A stretch of DNA of 23,649 nt from assembly GCA_964541895.1 (NCBI GenBank), contig CAZISM010000086.1, positions 1 to 23,649 of the forward strand, written 5' to 3'. Both the position numbers and the translations under genes were made by a program. Position 1 is the stretch's first letter. Each line of letters begins with the position of its first letter. This DNA comes from CAZISM01 sp964541895 (GTDB lineage: Bacteria > Zhuqueibacterota > Zhuqueibacteria > Residuimicrobiales > Residuimicrobiaceae). The notes beneath the pieces were generated by a model, which was given only the letters and a program-made list of their open reading frames with translations, made no database searches and was not told the DNA's origin. Shown in pieces: positions 1-8,382 of this stretch.

Positions 1-3000
1 TTGCTGTCGTTGAGAATGGCCCGACCAAGGGTTTCGCCATCCATACCCGGCATTTGCATGTCGAGGAGGGCGATTTGAAACGGATGCTGCGCTTCCACGG
101 CCTGGTATAATTGCAGCAGAGCAGACGGTCCATCTGTCGCTTCGACCGGCCGGGCATTCCAGGCGCGCAGCTGTGACGAGATCACATCCCGATTGGTGGC
201 GTTGTCGTCAACGACCAGGATCAGAGCGTCTTTAATATCCTTCAGTCTTGGCAAACGGTTCCGTCGCGGCTGGTTGTTCTTTTGTTTGTCAAAACGGGCT
301 GTAAACCAGAATTCGGAACCCTGGCCGACCTTACTGTTGACGCCGATTTCGCCGGCCATCATTTCCACGAGGCGTTTTGAAATGGCGAGGCCAAGGCCTG
401 TGCCGCCGTATTTGCGGGTGGTAGAGGCATCGACCTGGGTAAAACTGTGAAAGATCTCTTCCTGCTTGGCTATGGGGATGCCGATGCCGGTGTCACGGAC
501 GACGAACCGGAGGTCAACCGTGCCGTTTGACTCTTGCGCCAGCGACGCGCGTACAGCCACTTCGCCGCTGTGGGTAAACTTGATGGCGTTGCCGGTGAGA
601 TTGATGAGCACCTGGCGCAGTCGGCCGGGGTCGCCCTCCAGGGCGGTGGGAATGCCCGGGTCGGCGGAACAGACAAATTCCAGGTGTTTGGTGGCTGCGC
701 GAATGGCGAACATGCCGGCAAAATCTTCCAGTATATCGAGAAGGTCAAAATCCATTTTTTCCAGCTCCAGGCGGCCGGCTTCGATTTTGCTGAAATCGAG
801 GATGTCGTTGAGAATCGCCAACAGGGATTCGCTGCTGGAGCGGATGGTTTCGGCATAGCGACGCTGTTCGTCGTCGAGTGCGGTATCCAGCAACAGGCTG
901 GTCATACCCATGACGCCGTTCATGGGGGTACGGATTTCATGGCTCATGTTGGCTAGGAATTCGCTCTTGGCGGAATTGGCCAGGGCCGCTTCCATGGCCA
1001 TCTGGTTGGCTTTTGTGTTGGCCAGTTCCAGATCCAGGTTGGTTTTACGCAACACCTCTTCCGCCCGTTTGCGCTCCAGCGCTTGCGTGATGGCATTGCC
1101 GACCGTCTCAAGAATGCGAACCTCTTCCTGCGTCCAGGCGTGTTTACGGTTTACGGCTTCAAAGGTGAGAAAACCGTCCACACCACTCTGATTAACCAGC
1201 GGCAGAACAAGAAGGGAGCAGACATTTCGTTTGGCTAAAAGCGTGCGGGCAAATTCCGAATCAGTGCTCACTTCGGCAACATCGGAAACGATGATGGTTT
1301 CACGCTGCAGAACGCGCCTCACCCAGCGCTGCAGGGAAGCGGTCGGCAGCGCTTTGTATTCGTGTTGTTGTGCGACCACTCTTTCCGAATGCCACTCGTG
1401 TACGTTGGTAATGAAGGAGCCGTTTTCGATGAATTCGAAGAGGCAGGCCCGGTCGATGTCGAGGAGCTTGCCGACGGCGTTCAGGGTGAGGTGGATGGTC
1501 TCCGGAATTTTGTTGATGGGCAGAGTAATCAGCTGAGATGATGTTTTCGCGATCAGGGATAACATCTCCATGCGCCGGCACAGCGCCTCTTCCGCCTTTT
1601 TCTTTTCAGTGATGTCGCGCAGGGAGCCGGCAATGGCATGCGGGCTTCCCGTCGGATCGACGAGAACCCGGCTGTTGACGGAAACGGGAATGGTCCGGCC
1701 GTCTTTCGTTTTCAAGAGGACCTCGTAGCCGTTGACACGCCGGTCTCGGTCCAGGGTTTCACGCAATCTGTTTTTGATCGATTCGGTATAAAAATCACGA
1801 ATGGGCTGACCGATCAGTTCATCCGGCGGCCAGCCGGCGATTTCATACAGCGATGGAGAAATTTCGGTGACGATGCCGTTCATATCGGTCTGGTAATAGA
1901 TATCGATATAGGCTTCGTAGATATGTTTGTATTTTTCTTCGCTTTTTTTAAGCGCTTCCTCCGCGGCCCGTCGCCGGTTTTCCAGCTCGATGTCATGCAA
2001 GGCAAAGCCGAGATCGCCGGCAATTTCCGCCAGCAGCCCTTTTTCTTCTTCATCCACCAGCTCTTCCGCGAGGTATACGGTCAGTACGCCGTACTGTCGG
2101 CCCTGGTGCATGATGGTGGTGGCCAGGCCGATGTGATCTTCCAGAACGGGCTGTGAACAATCATCGCAGGACAGGAGCGGGTCGGCCACGATCACCTGGC
2201 CGGGCTGCTGAACCGCCCGCTGCAAGCAGGGCGGGAAGCGGCCGTTGCCAAGTGTTTTGATCAGGTTGTCGGTGTCATCATGCTGATTCCGGCCCGCTAC
2301 GCAAGAGATGCGCTGTTCCTGATCCAGTAGCACGATCCAGGCCCGGCGATAGCCGCGGGTTTTGATCAACTGGCTGCAGGCCTGCTGTACGAGCTGTTCC
2401 CTCTCTTTCTCATGGACGATAAGCTGATTGATGTCGCGAATCGCGGCCAGCACATGGTTGAGATGTTCGGTCTTTTCCAGAATGGCTCGTCGTTCCTCTT
2501 CCAGCGACAGGGCGCGGGCCAACGTGACCAGGGTGCTGATTTCTTCTTTGCTAAAGACGCGCGGTTTGACATCCACCACGGCCAGCGTGCCGATGGTTTT
2601 TTGCCCAAAGTGGATGGGATGGCCGAGATAGGATTTCAGACCGTATTTGAGGACGTTGATGTCGGTCTGTGCATAGGGCGTTTGCTCCAGGTCGCTGAAA
2701 GCGATGGTGCGATTATAGCCCTTGATGGTGGCCTCATAGCAGATATGACCGTCCGGGATGTCGCTGACCGGCATGTCCGCGGGCAGGTTGTAGCCGGACC
2801 AGACCACCAGCGATTTTTCGCGCGCATTCAGTTTGTTGTAGAGAGCGGCGGCACCTCCAAGAATTTCTCCGGCGCGCCGCACGATGGCATCGATGTTGTC
2901 CTTGCAGTTGGAGCCCATGCCATGAAAAAGGTTGCCGGTGTCCCGGATCATTGTTTCCGAGCGCTTGCGTTCCGTGATATCCGCATGGATGCCGGCCATG

Positions 3001-5753
3001 CGCAACGGATGGCCCTGATCATCCCGGGCGGTAACGTGGCCACGATCCTGGATCCAGATCCATTCGCCGCTCTTGTGACGCATGCGGTATTCACAGTCAT
3101 AGTACTCGATTTCCGCCGCCAGGTTCTGTCGAACCAGTTCCTTGATCCGGTCCAGGTCTTCGGGATGACAGCGGGTTTGCCAGGATTCAAAATTGGAGGG
3201 ATACAGCTCTTCGGGATGATAGCCGAGAATTTCCGCATACCGCTTGTCATAGGAAATAGTATTGTGCTGGATGTTCCAATCCCAGGTGCCAAGGCGGGCG
3301 CCTTCGAGGGCGAGATTGAGTCGGTCGCGCATGGCCACGACCTGCTGCATCCGTTCGAGCACCAGCTGTTCCACACGAATGCGGGAACTCAGCACCCGTT
3401 CTGCGGTTACGGCGGACAATATGGAGATCAGCAGGCCGATCGGCAAAATCCACCAATACCATCGGGAGTGATAGGAAGCGATGAATTCAGTCCCAGGAAA
3501 AAAGGTGATGCGCCAGTTGCGGCCGGCGATATCGAGGATCTGGACGCGCTTGGGCAGTCCGCTGGTCTGCGACCAGTCGATGACATCGGAACGGGAGGTG
3601 TGCCGGTAAAGCTCCTGACGGCTCGCAGCCGTGTCCATGTCTTCCAGAATAAAGGCGACGCCTGTATTGGGCAGATTGCGCAGCGTTTCTTCGATATAGT
3701 CTTCGATGCGGTAAACCCCGACGATGAACCCTAAAAGGGCGCGGCGGCGTTCTTTCGCGGTATGCAGCGACTGCTTTTGGTCATAAACCGGCATGAACAT
3801 CAGGAATCCCTTGCGAAAGCCTTTCTTTTGAATCAAAGAGATCGGCTCGGTGATGACGGGCTTGCCTTCATTCTGCGCGGCTAAAAGCGCGGCGGCGCGT
3901 GATGGGTTGGACGCCAAATCAAAGCCCACGATCGGCTCGTTGTTTTCCAACGGTTCGATATAGTAGACCGGAACATAGTACTCGCGTTCTCCTTCCTGAA
4001 CGAGAGTGCCGGTGCTGTCCATCTGTTTAAACTGGTAATGAGGCTTTATCGTTCGACCGGCCTTCAGCTCAAAGGACTGCCGATCCTGGCGCGCAATTCG
4101 CGGCGCCCAGGCAATGGCTTGCGCCGGATGATTGGCGACGAACACGTGGCTGGCAAAGCGGCTAAACTCCACGTAATCCACATAGGATGAATTTTCAAAA
4201 AACCGGGCCAACCCGCTCAGGTCCGAAATAGAGTGATCCACGGTGTTGGTTATGGCGTCCACCTTGGCCATGGCCTGGCGATGAAAGGCGTTTTCAAAGG
4301 TATCCAGAGCACTGCGCCGTGCATCGGCAAAAAAGAGAATGGTTAACGTGGAAAAGAAAACCACCACAGCGGCGGACGTACCCCAACGCAGCATGGGATC
4401 CTGTTTTTGTATGGCCTTGGGAAGAAGCAGGTCGAGATAGCGCCAGCGCAACACCCAAACCGAGAGAATGCCGATGAGCAGCATCATCAAAAGGCCGATG
4501 CCCTTCAACCGTTCTCTGGAAATGGCGTTTTGAAATTTTTGTGCCGATTGATCGAGCCCCAATACCGCATTCACACGGCCGGTGCGAGAAGCCAGTATGG
4601 GCACAAAGGCGGAGAGCCATGTACCCCAGCGGTCGGTTGCCGGGCCTTCCACAATGGCGATGCCGGTGTCGAAAGTGAGTCGCAGCCGGGCTGACGCTTC
4701 TTCATAGATCTGACCATAGGGTGATTCATCCGCTGACCCAACCGGTTCAGAGTCGACGAGAAAACGGACCTGGTTGTTTTTTTTCTCCAACAGATAAATA
4801 AAGCTGGCGCCAGGGATGTTGCTCAGCCAGGTCCGCAGGCGGGTTTTCATGCGGCTGATCTCCTGGCTTTGTTCGTCCGCATCATCCGGCAGAGCCAGCA
4901 AGGGTGTGGGATCCAGCGTCTTGGCAAAGTCCTGCGCCAGTTCAATCAGATGATGGCGCTGGCGCCTATCTTCTCTATCCCCCAACCAGTCGACTATTTT
5001 CCAACCACCGGCGATCATAACCAGCAGAGAGACAAAAAGCAACAGATGGGTGTTTTTCCACCAGGGATGGTTTTCCGTTCCGGTGCAGATGTATTTTTTG
5101 GTAAAGGCGACCAATGCCAATACCATAGTCGCGATCGCCAGCAGGCCGGCCAGCTGGGCGGGAACGCCTGAAAAGGCAAAAAACGCATCCTGGTTAACGG
5201 TCATAGCAGGCCAAAACGGCGCCCACGGCGGAATGACGGCTGAAAAGAGAGCCTGGCACGCCATGGCGGCGCTGGCAACCAGCAATGAGATTTTCCTTTG
5301 GCCCTGCTCATTGGCTGCCAGCCAAAACGCCGCTCCGGACCATAACGCGCCCGGAAAAGCGAGCGCGTACTGAATGGTAGCCTGCAAGCCTTCGTGGCTC
5401 CAGACGACGCCGATCGCAGCACACACCACCAGAATCACTGTGATCCAGCGGTTTGGTCCATGGCCGAGTTTTTGGTATATACTAATGCGGCCGAATTCAA
5501 CCAGGGCCAGGCCGGCAACCAGCAGGGTGGAAATCTGCAAGAATGTCAACAGCGGCAAGTTGATACATAAGGAGACCAGGGACACCCATTGATGAGCGGC
5601 ATGAGCAAAACCAAAAACGGCCAACCATCCCCAGGAAACACGATCGTCGCCCAGCTGACGCAGGGACAGGCTATAGGCGGCGATGATCAGCCCGGCCAGG
5701 CCATACATCAGAAGGATCATATCCATATCAAAAGATTGCACTGTTTGCACCAT
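1..5753 (-). CDS. Giant membrane hybrid histidine kinase (7TM-like, Cache-like, CHASE, PAS/GAF array, HisKA-HATPase-REC), 3' end cut off
   Basis: The frame is open from an ATG at 5753 to the left edge (1917 codons visible, no stop). Residues about 1-230 form several hydrophobic helices resembling a seven-helix sensor. A helix at about 236-256 leads into a Cache-like extracytoplasmic domain (about 257-410, containing DRWGTW). Helices at about 415-434 and 453-473 precede a CHASE domain (about 480-690), which is closed by a helix at about 763-786. The cytoplasmic part reads PAS (about 812-930), GAF (935-1090), GAF (1100-1240), PAS (1270-1385) and GAF (1395-1565). HisKA follows with phospho-acceptor His1605 in SHEIRTPMNG. 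The ATPase domain has DTGIGI near 1757 and GGTGLGLAI near 1781. A receiver starts near 1845 with Asp1898 in LLDMQMPGMDG. By family knowledge it autophosphorylates and passes phosphate to its receiver. A longer in-frame start (TTG or GTG) upstream of 5753 is possible because the first in-frame stop lies near 5875. The ligand and the final partner are unknown. Confidence 0.93.
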   Translation of the reverse strand, partial: MVQTVQSFDMDMILLMYGLAGLIIAAYSLSLRQLGDDRVSWGWLAVFGFAHAAHQWVSLVSLCINLPLLTFLQISTLLVAGLALVEFGRISIYQKLGHGPNRWITVILVVCAAIGVVWSHEGLQATIQYALAFPGALWSGAAFWLAANEQGQRKISLLVASAAMACQALFSAVIPPWAPFWPAMTVNQDAFFAFSGVPAQLAGLLAIATMVLALVAFTKKYICTGTENHPWWKNTHLLLFVSLLVMIAGGWKIVDWLGDREDRRQRHHLIELAQDFAKTLDPTPLLALPDDADEQSQEISRMKTRLRTWLSNIPGASFIYLLEKKNNQVRFLVDSEPVGSADESPYGQIYEEASARLRLTFDTGIAIVEGPATDRWGTWLSAFVPILASRTGRVNAVLGLDQSAQKFQNAISRERLKGIGLLMMLLIGILSVWVLRWRYLDLLLPKAIQKQDPMLRWGTSAAVVVFFSTLTILFFADARRSALDTFENAFHRQAMAKVDAITNTVDHSISDLSGLARFFENSSYVDYVEFSRFASHVFVANHPAQAIAWAPRIARQDRQSFELKAGRTIKPHYQFKQMDSTGTLVQEGEREYYVPVYYIEPLENNEPIVGFDLASNPSRAAALLAAQNEGKPVITEPISLIQKKGFRKGFLMFMPVYDQKQSLHTAKERRRALLGFIVGVYRIEDYIEETLRNLPNTGVAFILEDMDTAASRQELYRHTSRSDVIDWSQTSGLPKRVQILDIAGRNWRITFFPGTEFIASYHSRWYWWILPIGLLISILSAVTAERVLSSRIRVEQLVLERMQQVVAMRDRLNLALEGARLGTWDWNIQHNTISYDKRYAEILGYHPEELYPSNFESWQTRCHPEDLDRIKELVRQNLAAEIEYYDCEYRMRHKSGEWIWIQDRGHVTARDDQGHPLRMAGIHADITERKRSETMIRDTGNLFHGMGSNCKDNIDAIVRRAGEILGGAAALYNKLNAREKSLVVWSGYNLPADMPVSDIPDGHICYEATIKGYNRTIAFSDLEQTPYAQTDINVLKYGLKSYLGHPIHFGQKTIGTLAVVDVKPRVFSKEEISTLVTLARALSLEEERRAILEKTEHLNHVLAAIRDINQLIVHEKEREQLVQQACSQLIKTRGYRRAWIVLLDQEQRISCVAGRNQHDDTDNLIKTLGNGRFPPCLQRAVQQPGQVIVADPLLSCDDCSQPVLEDHIGLATTIMHQGRQYGVLTVYLAEELVDEEEKGLLAEIAGDLGFALHDIELENRRRAAEEALKKSEEKYKHIYEAYIDIYYQTDMNGIVTEISPSLYEIAGWPPDELIGQPIRDFYTESIKNRLRETLDRDRRVNGYEVLLKTKDGRTIPVSVNSRVLVDPTGSPHAIAGSLRDITEKKKAEEALCRRMEMLSLIAKTSSQLITLPINKIPETIHLTLNAVGKLLDIDRACLFEFIENGSFITNVHEWHSERVVAQQHEYKALPTASLQRWVRRVLQRETIIVSDVAEVSTDSEFARTLLAKRNVCSLLVLPLVNQSGVDGFLTFEAVNRKHAWTQEEVRILETVGNAITQALERKRAEEVLRKTNLDLELANTKANQMAMEAALANSAKSEFLANMSHEIRTPMNGVMGMTSLLLDTALDDEQRRYAETIRSSSESLLAILNDILDFSKIEAGRLELEKMDFDLLDILEDFAGMFAIRAATKHLEFVCSADPGIPTALEGDPGRLRQVLINLTGNAIKFTHSGEVAVRASLAQESNGTVDLRFVVRDTGIGIPIAKQEEIFHSFTQVDASTTRKYGGTGLGLAISKRLVEMMAGEIGVNSKVGQGSEFWFTARFDKQKNNQPRRNRLPRLKDIKDALILVVDDNATNRDVISSQLRAWNARPVEATDGPSALLQLYQAVEAQHPFQIALLDMQMPGMDGETLGRAILNDS

Positions 5754-5770
5754 GGCTTTTTCCACTTCAG

Positions 5771-5789
5771 GAGTTAGTTCGGCTAACTC
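5771..5789 (-). promoter_or_regulatory. Perfect 7-bp stem-loop just upstream of the kinase start
   Basis: On the minus strand the sequence is GAGTTAG, loop CCGAA, CTAACTC, a perfect 7-bp inverted repeat ending 17 bases before the ATG at 5753. It could be an RNA hairpin that affects ribosome access, or a dyad operator. If translation begins further upstream it would lie inside the coding sequence instead. There is no T-run after it, so it is not a simple intrinsic terminator. Confidence 0.4.
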
Positions 5790-5876
5790 GTCTACACACA
5801 CTTCCCACCATCCACCGCAGTGAAGCAAAAATCTGCCACGAGATCGGCATTTGCGCAATCGGCCATTCTGCGTTTA

Positions 5877-5928
5877 GGACAGAGTCGCCTGTTCTGGCCT
5901 CGACTCCAGTCCCGGATTGGCATAATCC
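5877..5928 (-). promoter_or_regulatory. Tandem stem-loops in the kinase leader (candidate structured RNA)
   Basis: Two stem-loops lie one base apart. The larger pairs GGAC (5877-5880) with GTCC (5909-5912) and GAGTCG (5882-5887) with CGACTC (5901-5906), with a small internal loop and a 13-base terminal loop. The smaller pairs GGATT (5914-5918) with AATCC (5924-5928) around a 5-base loop. They fall inside the predicted 5' leader of the kinase gene. They do not match any riboswitch consensus I know (I considered GEMM and cobalamin), so the assignment as regulatory RNA is inference. Confidence 0.35.
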
Positions 5929-6000
5929 CTCATTATTTCTCCCGCTCCTGCTGCTCCTGACCATCCGGCAGCAAAAAACACAAGAGAAATAACTGTTTAT

Positions 6001-6029
6001 AGAATAGTAAAACATTCTCAAAAATTCAA
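6001..6029 (-). promoter_or_regulatory. Putative sigma-70-type promoter for the giant kinase gene
   Basis: On the minus strand TTGAAT (6029-6024) and TATTCT (6006-6001) are separated by exactly 17 bases in an AT-rich island within otherwise GC-richer DNA. A second TTGAAT lies at 6043-6038. Transcription would start near 5994 and give a leader of about 240 nt before the ATG at 5753. This is judged by consensus only; if the organism uses a different housekeeping consensus, the call is weaker. Confidence 0.4.
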
Positions 6030-6059
6030 TATTTTTTATTCAAACTCCCCTTTTCCATG

Positions 6060-6092
6060 TTGACCGTTGCCACAAAACGCGCGAACGGCCAA
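6060..6092 (-). other. Inverted repeat downstream of the polysaccharide operon
   Basis: On the minus strand TTGGCCGTT (6092-6084) and AACGGTCAA (6068-6060) can form a 9-bp stem with one G-U pair and a 15-base loop. It starts about 80 bases after the stop codon at 6174, where an operon terminator would be expected. It is not followed by a T-run on either strand, so intrinsic termination is doubtful. It may instead be a 3'-end processing stem or a protein-binding dyad. Confidence 0.3.
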
Positions 6093-6173
6093 GTTGAAAA
6101 GGTTGATTAAAAGCGAAATGTTGTTCAATATATCAAGTAATCCAACCGTACAGACCTTGGCAATCAGAAGCGT

Positions 6174-7244
6174 TCAATTCAGGTTGCTGTAAAAGGCGAA
6201 CAATTGTTCCCCCAGACGAGGCAGACTGTAATGTTGTCTTACAAACGTTCTGGCCGCTTCGCCGAGGCTGGAACGCCAGGCCTGGTTTGTCACCAGCTTA
6301 CTTAGAGCGGCGATCAGGGATGTCACATCGCCGGGTGCGATCAGCAGGCCGTTGACCCCTTCCTGGATGATGTGCGGTATATTGCCGACCGCGCTGGCTA
6401 CGGGCGCGCATCCGGCGGCCATGGCCTCCAGCAGGGCCATAGGCGTGCCTTCGCGCAGGGACGGCAGTACAAAGATGTCTGTTTGCGCGAGTAACGCCGG
6501 GATATCGTTGCGGACTCCTAGAAAATCGATACGGTTGTCGATGGCCAGCTCTGCGGCTAATTGCTGCAACGGCTGTCGCAGGGGGCCGTCACCGATAATG
6601 CTGAGGTGAACCGTTTCCGGCAGCGCGGCAAGCGCCTCGACGAGAACCTGTATGGCTTTTTCCGAGGAGAGCCGAGCTACCGTGGCGATGCGGCAGCGAC
6701 CCCGGGATTCGCGCCGGTCAGCAGGGGCAAAGGCATCGCAATCAATGGCATTGGGCAGATATACGGCGCGCTCCTGCTTTACGCCCATTTGGCCGAGCTG
6801 GTCAAACAGCTCCAGAGAGACGGCGGCGACGCCATGGGCAGAGGGCAACACCAGCCGGTCGAGTTTTTCATAGAGACGCACTTTGGCATCGGAGCTGGTC
6901 CAGCCATGCATCGTGCTCACCCAGTGCACCTTTTTGCGCAACAAAAAGCCGAACAGGTCGCTTTTGTAATCGTGGGTATGCAAAATATCATAGCGACCCT
7001 GTTCAAGGTGCGCCTTGACCGCCTGGAATACAGCAAATGAAAATCCACCCGGCGCCTCGATAATCCGGACCGGGGCATGGATGCGATGCCGTAACGGATG
7101 TTCTTTCAGGCCGGTCAGCAGGAGCAGTTCCATGTTCGCGCGGCTGTTTTGTAGAGAAGCGAAATAAGAAGCCAGCACCGCTTCGGCGCCGTAAAAACCG
7201 CCGCTGCTTCTCAGATGGAGCACGCGCAAGTCAGGATTGTTCAT
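6174..7244 (-). CDS. GT4-family glycosyltransferase (last gene of the operon)
   Basis: This 356-residue protein has the GT-B fold layout of family GT4. The N-terminal half has a glycine-rich acceptor-side loop (SGGFYGAE, about 14-21) and HTHDYKSD near 89-96. The C-terminal half has ATVARLSSEK (about 187-196) and the nucleotide-sugar EX7E motif, Glu265 to Glu273 in EGTPMALLE. It would transfer a sugar from an NDP-sugar to the growing lipid-linked repeat unit at the cytoplasmic face of the inner membrane. I chose the ATG at 7244 because GAGGT sits five bases upstream; it overlaps the previous gene's stop by 14 bases. An upstream in-frame start at 7271 would add nine residues inside the preceding gene. 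Sugar specificity cannot be read from the sequence. Confidence 0.92.
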   Translation of the reverse strand: MNNPDLRVLHLRSSGGFYGAEAVLASYFASLQNSRANMELLLLTGLKEHPLRHRIHAPVRIIEAPGGFSFAVFQAVKAHLEQGRYDILHTHDYKSDLFGFLLRKKVHWVSTMHGWTSSDAKVRLYEKLDRLVLPSAHGVAAVSLELFDQLGQMGVKQERAVYLPNAIDCDAFAPADRRESRGRCRIATVARLSSEKAIQVLVEALAALPETVHLSIIGDGPLRQPLQQLAAELAIDNRIDFLGVRNDIPALLAQTDIFVLPSLREGTPMALLEAMAAGCAPVASAVGNIPHIIQEGVNGLLIAPGDVTSLIAALSKLVTNQAWRSSLGEAARTFVRQHYSLPRLGEQLFAFYSNLN

Positions 7245-8382
7245 GCAATACCTCAGTATACAGGGCCGCATGGCGAAGCGCCATGGCCGCCAGGCTGTAG
7301 GTTTTTTCTGCCCTCTTTTCTCCCTCAGCCTCCAGTTGCCGGCGCAAGGCGGGGGTCGATAACAGCCGTTCCATTTGTTGGGACATGCCGGCCGGATCTT
7401 CAGGTGGTGACAATAAACCGTTGTGTTCGTGCTGAATCATTTCCTGCAGCCCGGAAGCGGCACTGGCGATAACGGCCTTGCCGGCCAGCATGGCCTCCAT
7501 GACCGCCAGGGGATGACCGCCTTCGTTGCGGGAGGGTTGAACATAGAACGTGCAAGCGCGCAGAGCAGCGCTGATTTCGCCGCTGCCGCGGCTGCCGAGG
7601 AACAAGATGCGATCGTACACGCCCAGTCCGGCGGTAAGAGAGAGCAAGTCTGCTTTGGCAGGCCCATCACCAACCAGAACCAGGTTAAGGTCCGGATGTT
7701 CTTTTGCTATCAGTGCAAACGCTTTGATCAGTATATCCTGGCCTTTTACCGGTTGCATGTTGCCGGTACATAAAATAAACCGTTTCGGCAGCGCTGCGCC
7801 CAGCGGGCTGACGGGTGCGAGGTCGGTCCCGTTATAGAGGACTCGGCAGCGATCGCGCAGAGCGGGAAAAAGGCCGAGAAAATCACGGCGCAGGCTTTCG
7901 GACGGAAAACAGATGCGCCGGGCTCGCTTTAACACCGGCGCGGCGATAGCGCGCAGCAGCGCGGAACGGCGCAAATCCAGACGGACATCGCTGCCATGCA
8001 GGGTGATGAGATACGGATAGCGCGATGCCGCAAAATGAAGATAGTGATCGCCGAAATAGTGTAAATGGAACAGTCGGGTTGAGGCCGGCATCGGCAGGGA
8101 AAATAACCGTTTATGTTCTCTGCGGAACAGCAGCACAAAGGCGGCCAGAGGTTTCCAGTACAGCCGCCGGTCCCAGGCGAACGAGCGAAAAGGAAACGCC
8201 AGGATCCCGTCATCCTGGGCTGCGAGTTGCTGGTTGGCTATGACCACCGAGCCAAAAGGGGTGTGTTGGGGCAGACCCTGATGCAGATTAAGCACGGTGC
8301 GCACCACGCCGCCGTGCAGATGCACTGGAAAGGGCGAGACCTGGCAGATGGTGACGGTCCTTTTTTCAGCCGCTGGATTCAT
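7231..8382 (-). CDS. GT4-family glycosyltransferase
   Basis: This 383-residue GT-B enzyme opens with a typical GT4 N-terminus (ICQVSPFPVHLHGGVVRTV, from about residue 12). The linker and second domain carry LYNGTDLAPV, CTGNMQPVKGQDILIKAF and LVGDGPAK, as expected for an NDP-sugar-dependent transferase. The acidic pair in NEGGHPLAVMEAM is spaced by eight residues rather than the usual seven. The start codon overlaps the stop of the hybrid kinase gene as ATGA, implying translational coupling with a signalling protein. Its likely job is adding one sugar of the repeat unit. Donor and linkage are unknown. Confidence 0.92.
   Translation of the reverse strand: MNPAAEKRTVTICQVSPFPVHLHGGVVRTVLNLHQGLPQHTPFGSVVIANQQLAAQDDGILAFPFRSFAWDRRLYWKPLAAFVLLFRREHKRLFSLPMPASTRLFHLHYFGDHYLHFAASRYPYLITLHGSDVRLDLRRSALLRAIAAPVLKRARRICFPSESLRRDFLGLFPALRDRCRVLYNGTDLAPVSPLGAALPKRFILCTGNMQPVKGQDILIKAFALIAKEHPDLNLVLVGDGPAKADLLSLTAGLGVYDRILFLGSRGSGEISAALRACTFYVQPSRNEGGHPLAVMEAMLAGKAVIASAASGLQEMIQHEHNGLLSPPEDPAGMSQQMERLLSTPALRRQLEAEGEKRAEKTYSLAAMALRHAALYTEVLHEQS

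Larger units (their letters stand above)
5754..6173. other. Non-coding gap between the polysaccharide operon and the giant kinase gene
   Basis: This 420-base stretch has no convincing protein gene on either strand. It separates the last operon gene (stop at 6174) from the kinase start at 5753. Reading leftward it contains an inverted repeat at 6060-6092, an AT-rich block at about 5985-6050 with a promoter-like pair, and a leader of about 240 bases with at least three stem-loops. A short open frame on the minus strand (6021 to 5767) has low-complexity, unconvincing translation. I see no T-run terminator, tRNA or repeat array. Confidence 0.7.

Noticed and set aside
2412..3734. Plus-strand open frame of 440 codons opposite the giant kinase
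   Set aside because: The minus strand encodes recognisable CHASE, PAS and GAF domains across the same bases; the plus-strand peptide has no recognisable motif and is a high-GC shadow.
5771..5928. Known riboswitch, retroelement or group II intron remnant in the leader
   Set aside because: I could not match the conserved cores of GEMM, cobalamin or a group II intron domain V, and no reverse transcriptase is nearby.
5767..6021. Short minus-strand open frame of 84 codons in the non-coding gap
   Set aside because: No family resemblance, no ribosome site of note, and it covers the promoter-like and stem-loop segments.
6060..6092. Intrinsic terminator of the polysaccharide operon
   Set aside because: The stem is good but no T-run follows on the minus strand, so I list it only as an inverted repeat.
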